Of a stretch of DNA of 64,000 nt, positions 10,600 to 22,222 are shown piece by piece; position 1 is the first letter of the stretch; the number at the start of each line of letters is the position of its first letter. This stretch comes from Pectinophora gossypiella (lineage: Eukaryota > Arthropoda > Insecta > Lepidoptera > Gelechiidae). The notes under the pieces were generated by a model. It was not told where the DNA came from. It made no database searches and saw nothing but the letters and a program-made list of their open reading frames with translations. The stretch is from positions 14,818,001-14,882,000 of the forward strand of contig NC_065406.1 of NCBI RefSeq assembly GCF_024362695.1, in the 5' to 3' direction. The translations under genes were made by a program, and so were the position numbers.

Positions 10600-10800
10600 A
10601 CCACCTATCACGTTGGTCTAACAGAAAGCTCGGTGAGGTGTGGGTACTTGGTTCATCTTGCGATGGATGTACCTCTGACTACCCATACCATACCCATACA
10701 ATTGGAATGTCGTGAGGTTATATTATGTTATGTGTTGTTTCACTAATGATGGCAATACGGCTTACCACCTATCACGTTGGTCTTAACAGAAAGCTCAGAA
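10600..10800 (+). repeat. Two tandem-like copies of a LINE-like 3' fragment
   Basis: CACCTATCACGTTGGTCT occurs at about 10602 and 10765. The first is followed by GGTTCATCTTGCGATGGATG. It is the same family as 8568 and 52748. Confidence 0.55.
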
Positions 10801-10871
10801 GTGAAGTGACTAACCAGCCTAATTGAGAGCTTATGTTATGTTTGAAAATACTATATTTTATTGATTATCTT

Positions 10872-11110
10872 TATTGACGTAATTTATTGTAGATTTGCCG
10901 CACATGGCATTAACTACTTGGCCAGACAAATGGGGAGCGCTTAGGGTTCTCACCCGGTACAAAATGTAAACCAACAAGCCTGAGGGTGCCCAGATGCCCG
11001 CTCTTTTCATGTCCGAACCTATGACAGTACCCAAAAAGTTCGTACTTTGAGTATAAGGAAGGAAATAAGGGTCCCCTTGAATGTTTCTTAAAGAACTGCA
11101 AATGACAGCA
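10872..11110 (+). repeat. LINE-like 3' fragment (zinc-poor, non-coding)
   Basis: Shares GACAAATGGGGAGCGCT and CCTGAGGGTGCCCAG with 36450-36640, 34340-34480 and the minus strand of 47740-47835. Dispersed truncated copies suggest a retroelement tail. Confidence 0.5.
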
Positions 11111-12791
11111 TTACAAAATAAACAAGCTTTAAATCCGACCGCTTACCAAATGATCGAGTTGGTTGACAAGCGGTTTTCAAGTTAAATTGGTTTTCGAGGC
11201 CGTTGGGATTTTCGTAGGTGTTTTTAATTGGGTTGGATGCAGATAGCACATTAAGCTACGGATTACATTTTTGTTAATTAATTTTATTTATTTCGATTCA
11301 CTCCAACATACTATTATGATAACTAGGTTTCCGCCCGTGACTACAATTATCGCGCGCAGCTTATTCCTCATCTAAATAATATAAAAAACTATCTTGTGTT
11401 TTTTCCCAAGGTCTAACTATCTCTGTACTAAATTCCAATTTAAAATCGGTTTCGTAGTTTTTTATGAAAGTGTTACAGACAGACAGAGCTATTTATTATT
11501 AAAAAAAAGCACATTTATAGTCTTAGGACATCGTACCATCGTGATTTTTAAATGTAAATGACCATTTTATTTATCAATGATAAATGATAATGTTTGAATG
11601 AATATCAGTGAAATTTACTAAATATACTTTTACAACCAACTGCATATTTACGGTTATAACATTAACTATTACTTAACTTTTTAATGCACAATTTTCTGTA
11701 AGTACCTCTTTCCGTTGCAATTTTCTCTCAACAAAAGCTAGTGCAATACCAACCAAACGAGCAGTCTTCCTTTCATAGCCTTTTATCTTTAACACTACAA
11801 AGCACACTTTGTAATATTAATTACACTCAACAATTGTCTCCCTAACCGCCTTTCATTATAAGCACTAAACAAAATGGGGCCCAGAATGCTTCCCAGCGGA
11901 ACGCTATAAGGGAAATACAAACTATTAAAGTTTTATCATTAGTTTGATTGTGCACTTTGTCTTTACGGCCAGTCAGAGAGCCATTTAAACACTTGACAAT
12001 TGCATTAGTGTCATGTAATAAACCTAGAAGTCATTAGAAGTCTGTGCGCTGTATTGAAAGCCTTATAAAGGGCGATGTGATATTTAACGACCGATTAGAT
12101 GGCAATTTGTATAATGGATTCATCAGTCGAGAGTGGTTTTCGTCAATACTTAGTATGTCATCCTTCCGTTCTGGTTCTTGATAAATTATGAAGTGTATGC
12201 CAAACATTATCATATTATTATCATTAATGCATATTAATTTCTCGTAAATACGAGACAACGCAGAACTCGATTATAAATAAACAAAACACAACTAGTAGGT
12301 ACCTAAACAAAGAGAAATAGATTCTCTTTTGTTTTGTATTTTGTATTTATTGTGTGTATAATCATCTTATTTAGCAATTTCTGCAAATCGTTTTTTGCAA
12401 AGTGTTATAAGGTTTAGTCATTGTTTACAGAGTTTCATCCAAATTTTATACTCGACTACGCCGCCGCCGCCGCCTTTATGGAATTATTTTTCACGACTAA
12501 AACTTAACGGGCGAGGAAAGAAAGATAGAAAAATGTTTGTATAGTTTATATTTTTTATGTTTATTGCTTTGTTCGTGTGTGTTTGATTGTTTGTGGACTG
12601 GTTGTAGTTTATACCTATTATACAACTCTGCCTACCCCTTCGGGAATGCATGTGTAATGCTATGTCTTTGTGTAAAACGAAGAAACCTCTAAAAAACTTT
12701 AACATAAAACGTAACGTAAACAGCCAATATAAATCCCACAGCTGGCTCAGGCACCCCCTCATACCACGGTAGCTCCAGTGGAGGTGTTTGC
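11111..12791. other. Large intron stretch, no gene recognised
   Basis: AT-rich, with a GCC triplet run (about 12460-12474) and CAGACAGACAGAG near 11477. Minus frames at 12034-12258 and 12484-12762 lack any recognisable motif or splice context. Confidence 0.5.
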
Positions 12792-12799
12792 GCTGGTAG

Positions 12800-13521
12800 G
12801 GGTACGTATTTGAATATCTAAAATTGAAATACTTTACGTAAAAATACCTACGTTCAGAATCCCTAAAATCATTATACCTAATGGTTTATAATACCTTAGC
12901 TTATAACGCCGACTTATAAAATACCTAAGTTTAAAAAAACTAATGGACTAAATGTCTAATGTAATAAAATATCTACAGTTATAACACCAACGTTTAAAAT
13001 ACCCAGTGGTCAAAATACCTAAATGATGCATCACTCGTGAGCGTTTTTCTTAAATAGTAGTTCGGGCGCCGCGAGCAAAAAAGAGGGTGGACTTATAAAA
13101 TCGTACTTATCGTACTTTAGTGTACTGTATTATTTCTGTACCTTTGTATTACTAAGTAGAAAATTACACTTTTATTTTTGATAACCATTATGTTGATTAA
13201 AATTTAATACTGTAATAGGTCGTGTTTCTTTTTGCTTATACCTTTTGATCTTCACATACTAACAGTATTTTGAATTTAGGTCAATAAACTTTGAGGTACA
13301 TCAATTTAAGGGATTTTAAACGTAGATATTTCAAGTTTTAGCTTTATGAACTTAGGTAGCATAATCCATTTGACATTTTAAACTTGCGGTATTTTGAATT
13401 TAATTAGAAAAACCATTAGGTATTACCATACCACAACCACAAACCATTAGGATTTTAGGGATTCTGAACGTAGGTATTTTTACGTAAAGTATTTCAATTT
13501 TAGATATTCAAATACGTACCC
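12800..13521 (+). mobile_element. TIR element with 71-bp perfect TIRs and 8-bp TSD (hAT-like size)
   Basis: A 722-bp element flanked by the perfect 8-bp duplication GCTGGTAG (12792-12799 and 13522-13529). The first 71 bases, beginning GGGTACGTATTTGAATATC, are an exact reverse complement of the last 71. The interior is AT-rich, with degenerate phrases such as AAAATACCTAA, and has no ORF. An 8-bp TSD is typical of hAT and a few other DNA transposon superfamilies; the superfamily is inference. Perfect TIRs imply recent insertion or foldback-driven correction. Confidence 0.9.
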
Positions 13522-13529
13522 GCTGGTAG

Positions 13530-15369
13530 ACATATCACTAAAAAAGATTTACATAAAAAACTAAAGCTTATACCTAGAATGCTTATAAGTAGATTAAAAC
13601 CAAATGATATCCTAGCAAAAATATAAATTCACATGGACTTAACACCGCCCGCATTTCCTGTTAATAATCCTAATAGCAGATTAAGTTTTCTATGTGTAAA
13701 TGTGTAAAGCGAAAAATATATTCTTTTGGTTATTTTTAAACGTAAAGTTCAAACAGAAATTAAATTGCATTTTTTATTAAACCTGCTTTGGCAAGCAGAA
13801 GATTTTAATCCCTCTTCAGCTGCTTAAGCCTCACGAATAAGCTTAATTACTTTAGAGATTCTGGTTGTAGCTTAAGCCACGAGGATTTAGAGTTCTTATT
13901 GGCTCTGGTTCATCGAACTGAATATCTGTAAGTGTATCAGACACTGTCATCAAATCAAATCGAAACATAATACGAAGTATTTATTTATTTATTTTATTTT
14001 CATAACCATCATCATCATTGGTTCATCATATCCATCTTAGGACTTCGTATCAACAGTGGCTGCAAGTTGTCTTTGATTACTTGTGGCTCTGCCCACCCCA
14101 TTTGGGATTACGGGCGTGAGTTTGTGTGTGTGTGTGTGTGTGTTATTCTTATAAGGATTATCAGAAAAATATAAAATAGGAGTACTTATTATGAATGGAG
14201 GGCCTTTGCCTTACGCTAGAAAAGACAAGATTGGGAATAAAAAATAAATAACATTGTACAGTGGGATGGGGATTTTTTTTACAAAGCTTTTATTTCTTAA
14301 CGTTAATGTTCCAAATTCAAATTGACTTAAATGCGGGTTTCGTTAAGGAAAAATTCGCAAGTATTTTTAATGACAGAATTTTCATCTATCAATCAAGAAT
14401 CAAACTGATTTGAATTTAGAACCGACGTTAGGGTAGGGTCACCGTGTTGCCATTATAAAAGGCGCTGGCTGCTCTTTGTATGTACTATGTAGCCATTAAG
14501 TAACTATAAGGCTGTATAGCGAATCAGGTCTCGTTAACATCAAGTCGTGACGTCACGAATTACTTTGCGGATCCAATTTGCCTTAGTGACGGAAGACCGG
14601 AAAATCAGTGCGCTTGACATTGTCTTGTTAGGAGAGTCTTGTGCCGTAAGTGGCCCGTGTTATTTCATCGTTTCTCGTGTTTTGTTAAATAGCTGTACGT
14701 TTAGCTGCCAACATCATTGTCACGATAACGATAAAACTAAAGTGTTATATGCATTTTTGAAATATTCTCCTTCATAACATTTTTTTTAAATGAAGCTTTT
14801 ATTAATGGTTTTTTTTTATTTTGTTTTTGTTTTTTTTTTGTTCTGTAATGGTAGATTTAAGTGTTTTTAATAAATAAATAAATAATAATAAATAAATTTT
14901 ATTTTTTTAATAACTCTTGAGCGTCTTTTTATACGATCTAACTACACATAACTTCTGCTAATATACCGTTGCTAGGAACAAAAGTACCTATTACAAGCAG
15001 CACTATATTTTGGTGCATTTGAGAAAGTATCTGTGTACCTTTTGGTGGCGCAGTTTTTTCATGTTCTTCTAAAGTGTTTGCAACTTGAATTCGGTGTGTA
15101 AGTGCAATAATATCATATATTAGTGTTATTAATAGTGAGATTTTAGCTGTTGAGAAGTTAGTCTCAACAGACTAGATGTTGTTTTCTTTTTATGGTGAAT
15201 GTTGTGTTCACTTGTAATAGGCTTACACATAAGTACTGTTTTACTTTGTTTAATTATGTTCTAACTAAATGTTATAATGTGCATAGCTGTAAGTGATCCA
15301 TAAATAAATAAATAAATTCGATTTATCGCAATAAAATTTTCTTGTAACTATCCTAACGCAAAAATAATG
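13530..15369. other. Intron stretch, no gene recognised
   Basis: Contains the short LINE tail at 14053-14142, poly-T runs near 14275 and 14810, and an AT-rich ATAAATAA repeat near 14872. The 76-codon frame at 14547 has no recognised domain. Confidence 0.5.
14053..14142 (+). repeat. Short LINE tail with (GT)n end
   Basis: CAGTGGCTGCAAGTTGTCTT through GGGCGTGAGTTTG, ending in a GT run. It is the same sequence as the 88-bp insertion in the mariner at 58478-58565, which ends in TATG repeats instead. Confidence 0.75.
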
Positions 15370-16388
15370 AGGAAATTTCCAGGCTACTTTCACCAGATAG
15401 ATGGCGTTGTACAGCTTTAAACGTGATAATTGCCTATTTTCTCATTACTCGGGTAGATAATTATTCCAGCGGTATATAAAGCGAAAGTTGATGGTAGGGC
15501 TGGCAGAGGAAGACCGAGAAGGACTTACGATGATCAAATTGGAGATGTCCTTAGAAAAGGTTCAATACGATCTACTCTGAACTGGCGTGCGTGTATGAAG
15601 CGATTGATGAATGTGGAGGAAGCAAGAGAAGTGTGTCAGGATCGAAGCAAATGGAATTCTATAGTTTCTGCTTACCCCGGTGGGAAATAGGCGTGAGTTT
15701 ATGTATGTATGTATAATTATTCCAAAATACAATGTAATGGCAGAAGCATATATAAAAATAATTGTTGCTTGATATTTGGATCATGTTATATTGCTAGTGC
15801 TACCTATATTGCTTCTCTTTATAGTGATCAGAATAATAATGGGTGGAAGATGTAATTGTGCTTGGATGTAATAGAAAGGTAGGTAATCATCATTTATACC
15901 AGAAAAAGTATTTATGTATACGTTTTTGTGATAAATATATAAAATATATTATATGTACACCTACATTCTATTTTAAGTAATTTCATATTTAATCTATGTA
16001 CGAATATTAACGTATATTTATGAAACACGACGTTCGTGCCTCACCCAACAGGGTCCACATAATACCAGCGTCGTGGTTCACGCCGCGACTTGTGCTGAGT
16101 GAGGCCCTTTTATCTCAGGACGTCCACCACCACCTTATGATTATTGTAATGAACATCCTTCTATGCTTTTTGTAATTGTTTTGTAAAAAAAAATAAGTGA
16201 TGTTATTGTCTTGTCTTTGTGTGTGGCGTCCTTTTATAATAATCAATTTCTATTCTATTCAATTTAAAACAAAGATAAAAGATGCATACGTATATATTTG
16301 TTATCCATAAAATTAGAAGGTTAAACGAAGAAAAATCTGTACAGCGCCATCTATATTGTTTTGGAGGAACGTAGTTTGGAAAGCCCCT
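15370..16388 (+). mobile_element. TIR element (AGATGGCG family) with nested RTE tail
   Basis: Ends AGGAAATTTCCAGG and its inverted partner TTGGAAAGCCCCT. Subterminal sequence includes AGATGGCGTTGTACAG and its inverted form CTGTACAGCGCCATCT. The interior shares GCTTGATATTTGGATCA with 24367-24767 in the other orientation. The RTE fragment 15478-15718 is nested in it. Confidence 0.7.
15478..15718 (+). pseudogene. LINE ORF C-terminus (RTE-like)
   Basis: An open segment reads GRAGRGRPRRTYDDQ, then WRACMKRLMNVEEAREVCQ and a stop after SAYPGGK. This is the familiar C-terminal tail of an insect LINE ORF, followed by a (TATG)n simple tail. It is 5'-truncated. Other pieces of the family are at 20453-20690, 30225-30320, 47560-47632, 48935-49070 and 51565-51660. 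Confidence 0.75.
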
Positions 16389-17447
16389 CATTGGGTTTTA
16401 TCGTTGAATATATACGTCATGGAAATTCCAACTTTCTCCACACTATACTTAGGTATTTGTTTTGCTGTGGCAGTTCAAGCGAGAAAATAAATAGAGGTAA
16501 CATTTTCCATAGCTTCTTCACTCCCACTTACAAAGGTAATAAAGAACTACAAAGCTAACTTTACAAAGGACAATATAACTTTATCACGTAATTCTTTTAA
16601 CTTTGTAACAGTCTAGAAAATTCCGTGCTAAGACACTGGTTTCTTTACTACTTACGTTGCACGTGCACGAGCTCTCTTCCTCTACGTAGCTACAGAAATA
16701 GAATGAAAAGGTTCGTCGCCTTAAGCTTAATTTTCACATGCACTGCAAGAATCACTTATACCAACACACCGGTACAAAAAACAGTGCTGCCATCATTTTA
16801 ATAAATCGACGTTTGTTTAGAATATGTTTATTTATCAAAAAACTTGAACGTGTATACATTACTAACGGACCCCGCACTAGGGAAGCCCTGTATCGCGGAG
16901 GTCCTGAACATTTGTTATCACCAAACACTTTTAAATACACCAGCAAGCTAGCCTTTCATAGAAGTAAAATTTTAACATTATTATTGTACAATTTAGAATA
17001 AACAAAAGTAAGTAATAGAAAACTATTAAAAAGTTACGTTTTGTATAGCACATTTGACGACAAAAAAGAAGATAAACACGCAATAAAAACAGAACTGAAT
17101 ACTTAAAAAAGATAATTAAAAATAGTAATGAAATGAGTGTCTTGTGTGGTGTCAGTGTCTATGATTGTGTGAATGTGGATGAAAGTTTGTTTGTGTGTCG
17201 TCACAGGGCTATTTCATACGAATTTCGTGTAACTCGTGTTTTGACAAAGTATTTACTGCCATCTGCGGCAAATCTACAATAAGTCACGTCAATAAAAAAA
17301 ACGTGTTTTGACGTTTAGTAAAAAGTAACTGATTTGACTAACAGGGGCTTTTTAGAGCCACAGTAGCAGTGGTAGCCTAAGGGCGGTGAGGGGTGTGCGT
17401 CGGGCGCCGAAATAGGGGGGGGGGGGGGCAAAATCTGACAATGGTCT
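16389..17447. other. Intron stretch, no gene recognised
   Basis: Overlapping frames on both strands at 16738-17001 look fairly open, but I recognise no domain and see no convincing splice context. A G-run lies at about 17416-17428. Confidence 0.45.
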
Positions 17448-17737
17448 CATCATCATGATCCCATTAACGTCCCCACTGCTGGGGCACGGGCCTTCCCTAT
17501 GGATGGATAGGGAGATCGGGCCTTAAACCATCACGCAGGCCCAGTGCGGATTGATGGTTATTAACGACTGCTAACGCAGCCGGGACCAACGGCTTAACGT
17601 GCCTTCCGAAGCACGGATGAGCTCGAGATGAAAACTTTTTTTTTTTGGTCACCCATCCTATGACCGGCCTTTGCGAAAGTTGCTTAACTTCAACAATCGC
17701 AGACCTAGCGCGATTACCGCTGCGCCACCGAGCTCCT
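17448..17737 (-). repeat. SINE family C (tRNA/5S chimera), full length
   Basis: On the minus strand it starts GAGCTCGGTGGCGCAGCGG (tRNA A-box-like), then GAAGTTAAGCAAC and GGATGGGTGACC, which are the A and C promoter boxes of 5S rRNA. An A-rich stretch, the shared central segment (CACGTTAAGCCGTTGGTCCC) and a tail with CCCCAGCAGTGGGGACGTTA and GATGAT repeats follow. Three other copies are at 32836, 35242 and 55102. Confidence 0.85.
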
Positions 17738-18177
17738 CAAAGAATGATAAATTTCGGGGGCCGTAACCTAATCTAAAAATACTATTTTGCTAGGGCCGCC
17801 ATTGCTCAATAGCAATAAATTAAAGAAGATGGCAGAAAACTGCCTACGCTTAAATGTTCAGTCGCTTTCGCAATTGTCTCTGCATCCGATATTGTCGTGT
17901 TCTTGACACCGGAAAAGGAAATGAGAGCTAAATATAAACTCGTTGATCGCCTCGCTAGTTCTGTCAACTACATAAGTCGAGCGCTTTGTTCTTACGACAA
18001 AAGCGATAGAAAATAACATTATCCAGAATAAAGAAAATATCTGTGTATAAATATGCACGTAGGGTATTTTTCTCTTGGCTTGCTTCTCAAACGGGAAGCG
18101 CGGTTCGAACCCCGGTACTGATGTTACTAACACACTATCTACTTGTATAGCTACTTGTATGTACTTGCACAAGATGT

Positions 18178-18267
18178 AAGTGACATGGTAACTAATACTG
18201 AGGGAGATCATTCAGCTCATTATTCTGAGTTAATATCAAATAGAATTTTCCATCGCAAAAGTGTATG
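18178..18267 (+). repeat. MITE family H, half copy
   Basis: One arm (AAGTGACATGGTAACTAATA through GAATTTTCCATCGC) that then runs directly into a headless SINE family A. Confidence 0.6.
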
Positions 18268-18522
18268 TCCGGTGGGGACATATCACAAAAATCACTTTTT
18301 GATCCCTAGTTTGGTTAGGACATTACAGGCTGATCACCGGATTGTCCAAAAAGTAAGATGATCCAAACTTCGGAAGGCACGTTAAGCCGTTGGTCCCGGT
18401 TACTACTTACTGTAAGTAAGTTACATGAGTCATGTCAGGGGCCTATGGCGGCTCAGTATTAACCCTGACACCAGGGTTGATGAGGTTGGTAATTCATCTC
18501 ACAACCCACACGATAGAAGAAG
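18268..18522 (+). repeat. SINE family A without tRNA head
   Basis: Starts at GGTGGGGACATATCAC and runs to the ACACGATAGAAGAAG tail; the promoter-bearing head is lost. Confidence 0.75.
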
Positions 18523-19273
18523 ACGAGGTGTTTTGTATGAAGTGTCCGGGGTATGGTATCAGTATACCAAATGCTCTACGTTGAGGTTCTTATCTGCTTA
18601 TAGTAACACATTATACATTGATGGCTTAAGTCATAACACCGAGGGCAAGACAGACAACCATAAACTGTTGAAATTTAAGAAGCCCAAAAGTGACGGCAAA
18701 TTCGTATTTACGATGCTACCTGCCCACCGGGATCCGATACCGGAACCACCAGATCGAGAGACCAACACCCTTACCACTATACTACAGAGGCGGTAGAGTA
18801 AATAGAAATGAGAAAATAAAATTAATAATAACGCAAAGTTGTAGATGACTTCGACATTTCTATCTGTCGTTGGCTGCCAAGTCGAACGTATTGTTCAAAG
18901 TTCATCGACGGAACAACAATTACTATCGAGGGTAATTGAGTCGGTTCAGTGGCAGAGATATTGATAACTTTTTAATTGGATAGAATAATGATCAATATTT
19001 AGCATACTCAATCTAACACCCGTATTCTACGATGTTTTGAAACTGTTCCTCCACTTGACTTGGCCTCAGATGAGCATTATGGTATTTTAAGTTGACATTT
19101 ACGTCCTCGACTTGTGGAGTTTACTCAGTGGAATCGAGCATATCATATTGCCAACAAAATAATATTATGAAAATAATGACGTCATGCTGTCTAAGAAGTC
19201 CAATCTTGGCTGAGTTCAAGGAAGACCGTGAGCCTCAACTGAGGACGGAGTCCAGGAAGGTTGGAATTAAGAT
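18523..19273. other. Intron stretch, no gene recognised
   Basis: Frames at 18425-18796 and 19092-19559 run into known repeats and are explained by them. I see no independent coding signal. Confidence 0.5.
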
Positions 19274-19530
19274 TGTGGCGGACCCAACAAGTTGGCCACC
19301 TAGTTCCGCCCACATGCAACAGATGGCGCCACATTCAATAATGCAGTCTTCAAGCAGTCGTGAAACGCGATATCGAAGTTTACACAGCAAGACGCATATA
19401 TACAACTTCCAACATAAGACCGTTGGATCGTCGATCCCTAGTTACACTACCAACTTGTGGCTAGCGGGGTACTATGCTCAGTTCGGTACCCCGAAAACAT
19501 CCTTTGGCGGTCGCACACCCTCGCCACCAA
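19274..19530 (+). mobile_element. Solo-LTR-like element, copy 2 (5-bp TSD)
   Basis: A 257-bp copy of 9210-9463, flanked by the perfect duplication AAGAT (19269-19273 and 19531-19535). It starts TGTGGCGGACC and ends TCGCCACCAA, and the TATATA segment is conserved. A 5-bp TSD and TG start suit an LTR retroelement, but the end is not a clean CA. Confidence 0.65.
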
Positions 19531-19562
19531 AAGATCTTACAATACGGGTGCAAGATTAGATT

Positions 19563-19905
19563 TTCTTCTTCTCCTTCCCTCCTCCCTCTCCTTCTCCTCT
19601 CGTGTGGGTTGTGACGTCAATAACCGACCTCGTCAACCCTGGTGTCGGGGTTACTATTGAGCCGCCAAAGGCCCCTGACATGGCTCATGTAACAACTACA
19701 TACTCACTTAGGTAAATAGTAACCGGGACCGACTGCCCTCCGGAGCACGGATAATCTTAGTTTCGAACAATCGGATGATCAGCCAGCAATGTACTAACCA
19801 AACTGGGGATCACAATGATATTTTGTGATTTATCGCCACCGGGATTCGAACCCGGCACCTCCGGATTTTGAGCCTAACGCTCAAACACTGGACCATAGAG
19901 GCCGT
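19563..19905 (-). repeat. SINE family A, near full length
   Basis: Reverse copy: tail at left (complement CTCTCGTGTGGGTTGTGACG), tRNA-like head at right (GGGATTCGAACCCGGCACC, then CTGGACCATAGAGGCCG). Confidence 0.8.
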
Positions 19906-20002
19906 TAGTTAAATAACATACTTAAGTAATATGTTGTTGACCGAGTTCAAAGATACGAACCAACAAAGACTTTGATTTCGGATAATCAAATTCAAAATGA
20001 AT

Positions 20003-20228
20003 TCATGTTTGGATCGTAAATGATTATCACGTGCTCAGCGGTGAAGGAAAATATCGTGAGGAAACCCACATTCCCGAGAAATGCATTTTCGGAGGTATGT
20101 GCCCTTACCAGTATTGGGCTGGTTTTCCCTTCGCAGGTTGGAAGGTTAAACAGGCAGTCGCTTCTGTAAAAAACCAGACCTGTCAAATCTTCATGTTAAG
20201 TAAGCGAACCCTGGAAAAAACGGGATAA
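20003..20228 (+). repeat. SINE family D, headless
   Basis: From TTCATGTTTGGATCGTAAAT through GAGGAAACCCACATTCCCG and GTATTGGGCTGGTTTTCCC to GAAAAAACGGGATAAT. Confidence 0.75.
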
Positions 20229-20452
20229 TGTGAAGTTTGGAGTTACCTTGGAAACAATTGGTTTTGTTCTTAAACTTTCCAAAGTACCTCACAGATATCA
20301 TCAGTCTCAAACAAATCTTAGAAATGGCCTTCAGAGACATAAACTTGTTACGAACGATTCATATCGTAAGCGGAACGCATGTTTGAATACGTATTAAATA
20401 GTTCATAACTATTTTTATACTTTACGTTATCTTAATAAATAAGACCCTATCA

Positions 20453-20690
20453 TACATGAATACATAAACTCACACCTATTTCCCACCTGGGTAAGCAGAG
20501 ACTATGGAATTATATTTGCTTCCATCCTGAGATACTTCTCTTGCTTCCTCCACATTCATCAATCGTTTCATACACGCACGCCGCGCCGGTTCAGAGTAGA
20601 TAATACTAAACCTTTTCTAAGGAAATCTCCAAATAGGTCAATGAACGTCCTTTTAGTCTTCCTCTGCCAGCCTTCGCTAAATGAATACCC
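20453..20690 (-). pseudogene. LINE ORF C-terminus, inverted
   Basis: Complement of the 15478-15718 fragment: the minus strand carries codons for the MKRLMNVEEARE-type segment. It ends at the left in a degenerate simple tail. Confidence 0.7.
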
Positions 20691-21245
20691 CAAAATATTA
20701 TACTTAAATAAGATATAAGTTTAAAATCCAAAACCCGACTAGGGAAAAATCACGCTTTAAAAAGTATGACACAAGAAAATATTTTTCTGAAATTCTTCCG
20801 AATGGTGACGTTTAAGTGATAGCTGAGGTCGTATGCCAATCTGTTCCCTAAATGTGAATAAAGTATCAGAGAAATGCATATATTTAGAGGCCTATACCCA
20901 GCTGTGGGTGAACAAAGGCTTAGTAGACAGATAGGTTAGAGAAATACCAGTTGTTTTTGTTTTGTATTATGAAACGGGCCGGTTTGGAGTAGTCAGTGTG
21001 AATCCAGCCTTACAACATTCCCACGAAAAGGGGAGTGAAAGTTGGAATAGAAGGAAACGTCACTCACTGTCACGGCCACAAAGGAGTGAGAGTTGCACGA
21101 CTGTCATGGCGACAAGACAGAGGAATATCTTTGCTGATAACAGCTCCAAAGATAATTAACTTCGCCCAACTAAGTAACATGGGTGTTGAAATTACAATTC
21201 GATTGTTGATTATTATGTACAATTAGAATTTTAGTGACTAACACC
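20691..21245. other. Intron stretch, no gene recognised
   Basis: No repeat family or gene identified. Frames near 20962-21226 lack recognisable motifs. Confidence 0.5.
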
Positions 21246-21482
21246 CTCTTCTTCTTATATAGTGTGGATTCTAAGGTGGATTACCAACCTCATCAACCCT
21301 GGTGTCAGGGTTATTACTGAGCCGCCATTGGCCCCTGACATGACTCATGTAATAACCGGGACCAACGGCTTAACGTGCCTTCTGAAGCACGGATCATCCT
21401 ACTTTTTGGACAATCAGATGATCAACTTGTAATGTCCTAACCAAACTAAGGATCACAAAGTGATTTTTGTGATTTGTCCCCA
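21246..21482 (-). repeat. SINE family A, head-truncated
   Basis: Tail at left (TTCTTATATAGTGTGGATTC) and body to TTTTGTGATTTGTCCCCA; the tRNA-like head is missing. Confidence 0.75.
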
Positions 21483-21559
21483 GCTCCAGTCGTAATAATT
21501 ATTACTTTTTCGCCTTTATTGGAAGCACAAATACCGCATCTAGTTTGCGCGCAAGTACA

Positions 21560-22222
21560 TATCACCGCCTGAGGTATGTAAGCGGTGAGACGGGGAAGAA
21601 AGCGATTGACTGGTTTGCGGCTACCACCCTTAACTTACTGAGTGTCAAGCTGACTCACTGACACACCTTTAACTTACTGAGTGTCAAGCTGACTCACTGA
21701 CACACCTTTAACTTACAGAGTGTCAAACTGACTCACTGACACACCCTTAACTTATTAAGTGTGAAGCTGACTCACTGACTCACCCTTAACTTACTGAGTG
21801 GCAAGCTGACTCACTGATACACCCTTAAGTTACTGAGTGTCAAACTGACTCACTGACACACCCTTAACTTATTAAGTGTCAAGCTGACTCATTGACTCAC
21901 CCTTAACTTACTGAGTGGCAAGCTGACTCACTGATACACCCTTAAGTTACTGAGTGTCGAGCTCACTCATTGACACACCCTTAACTTACTGAGTGTCAAG
22001 CTGACTCACTGACTCACCCTTAACTTACTGAGTGGCAAGCTGACTCACTGACTCACCCTTAACTTACTGAGTGTCAAGCTGATTCATTGACACACCCTTA
22101 ACTTACTGAGTGTCAAGCTGACTCACTGACACACCCTTAACTTTATGAATGCGAAGCTGACTCATTTCGCCAATCAGTGTTTGTCTACCTCTCCGGTCCT
22201 GCCGTGAGCGTACCTCAGGCGA
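21560..22222. mobile_element. Putative TIR element enclosing a 39-bp minisatellite
   Basis: The left flank contains CGCCTGAGGTATG (about 21567) and the right flank its inverted form CGTACCTCAGGCG (about 22210). Between them is a 39-bp tandem array. Exact ends and TSD were not resolved, so the TIR reading is tentative. Confidence 0.55.
21624..22172 (+). repeat. 39-bp minisatellite, 14 units
   Basis: The landmark AACTTACTGAG or a close variant starts at 21632 and recurs every 39 bp exactly through 22139. Units contain TCAAGCTGACTCACTGACAC. Variants (GAGTGGCAAG; TATTAAGTGT) recur at intervals of several units, suggesting segmental amplification. Stops are present in the unit, so it is not coding. 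Confidence 0.95.

Noticed and set aside
16738..17001. Plus and minus ORFs over the same stretch
   Set aside because: Both strands open, no motif, no splice sites; probably low stop density by chance.
21624..22172. CRISPR-like array
   Set aside because: Units are contiguous with no unique spacers and the genome is animal; it is a minisatellite.
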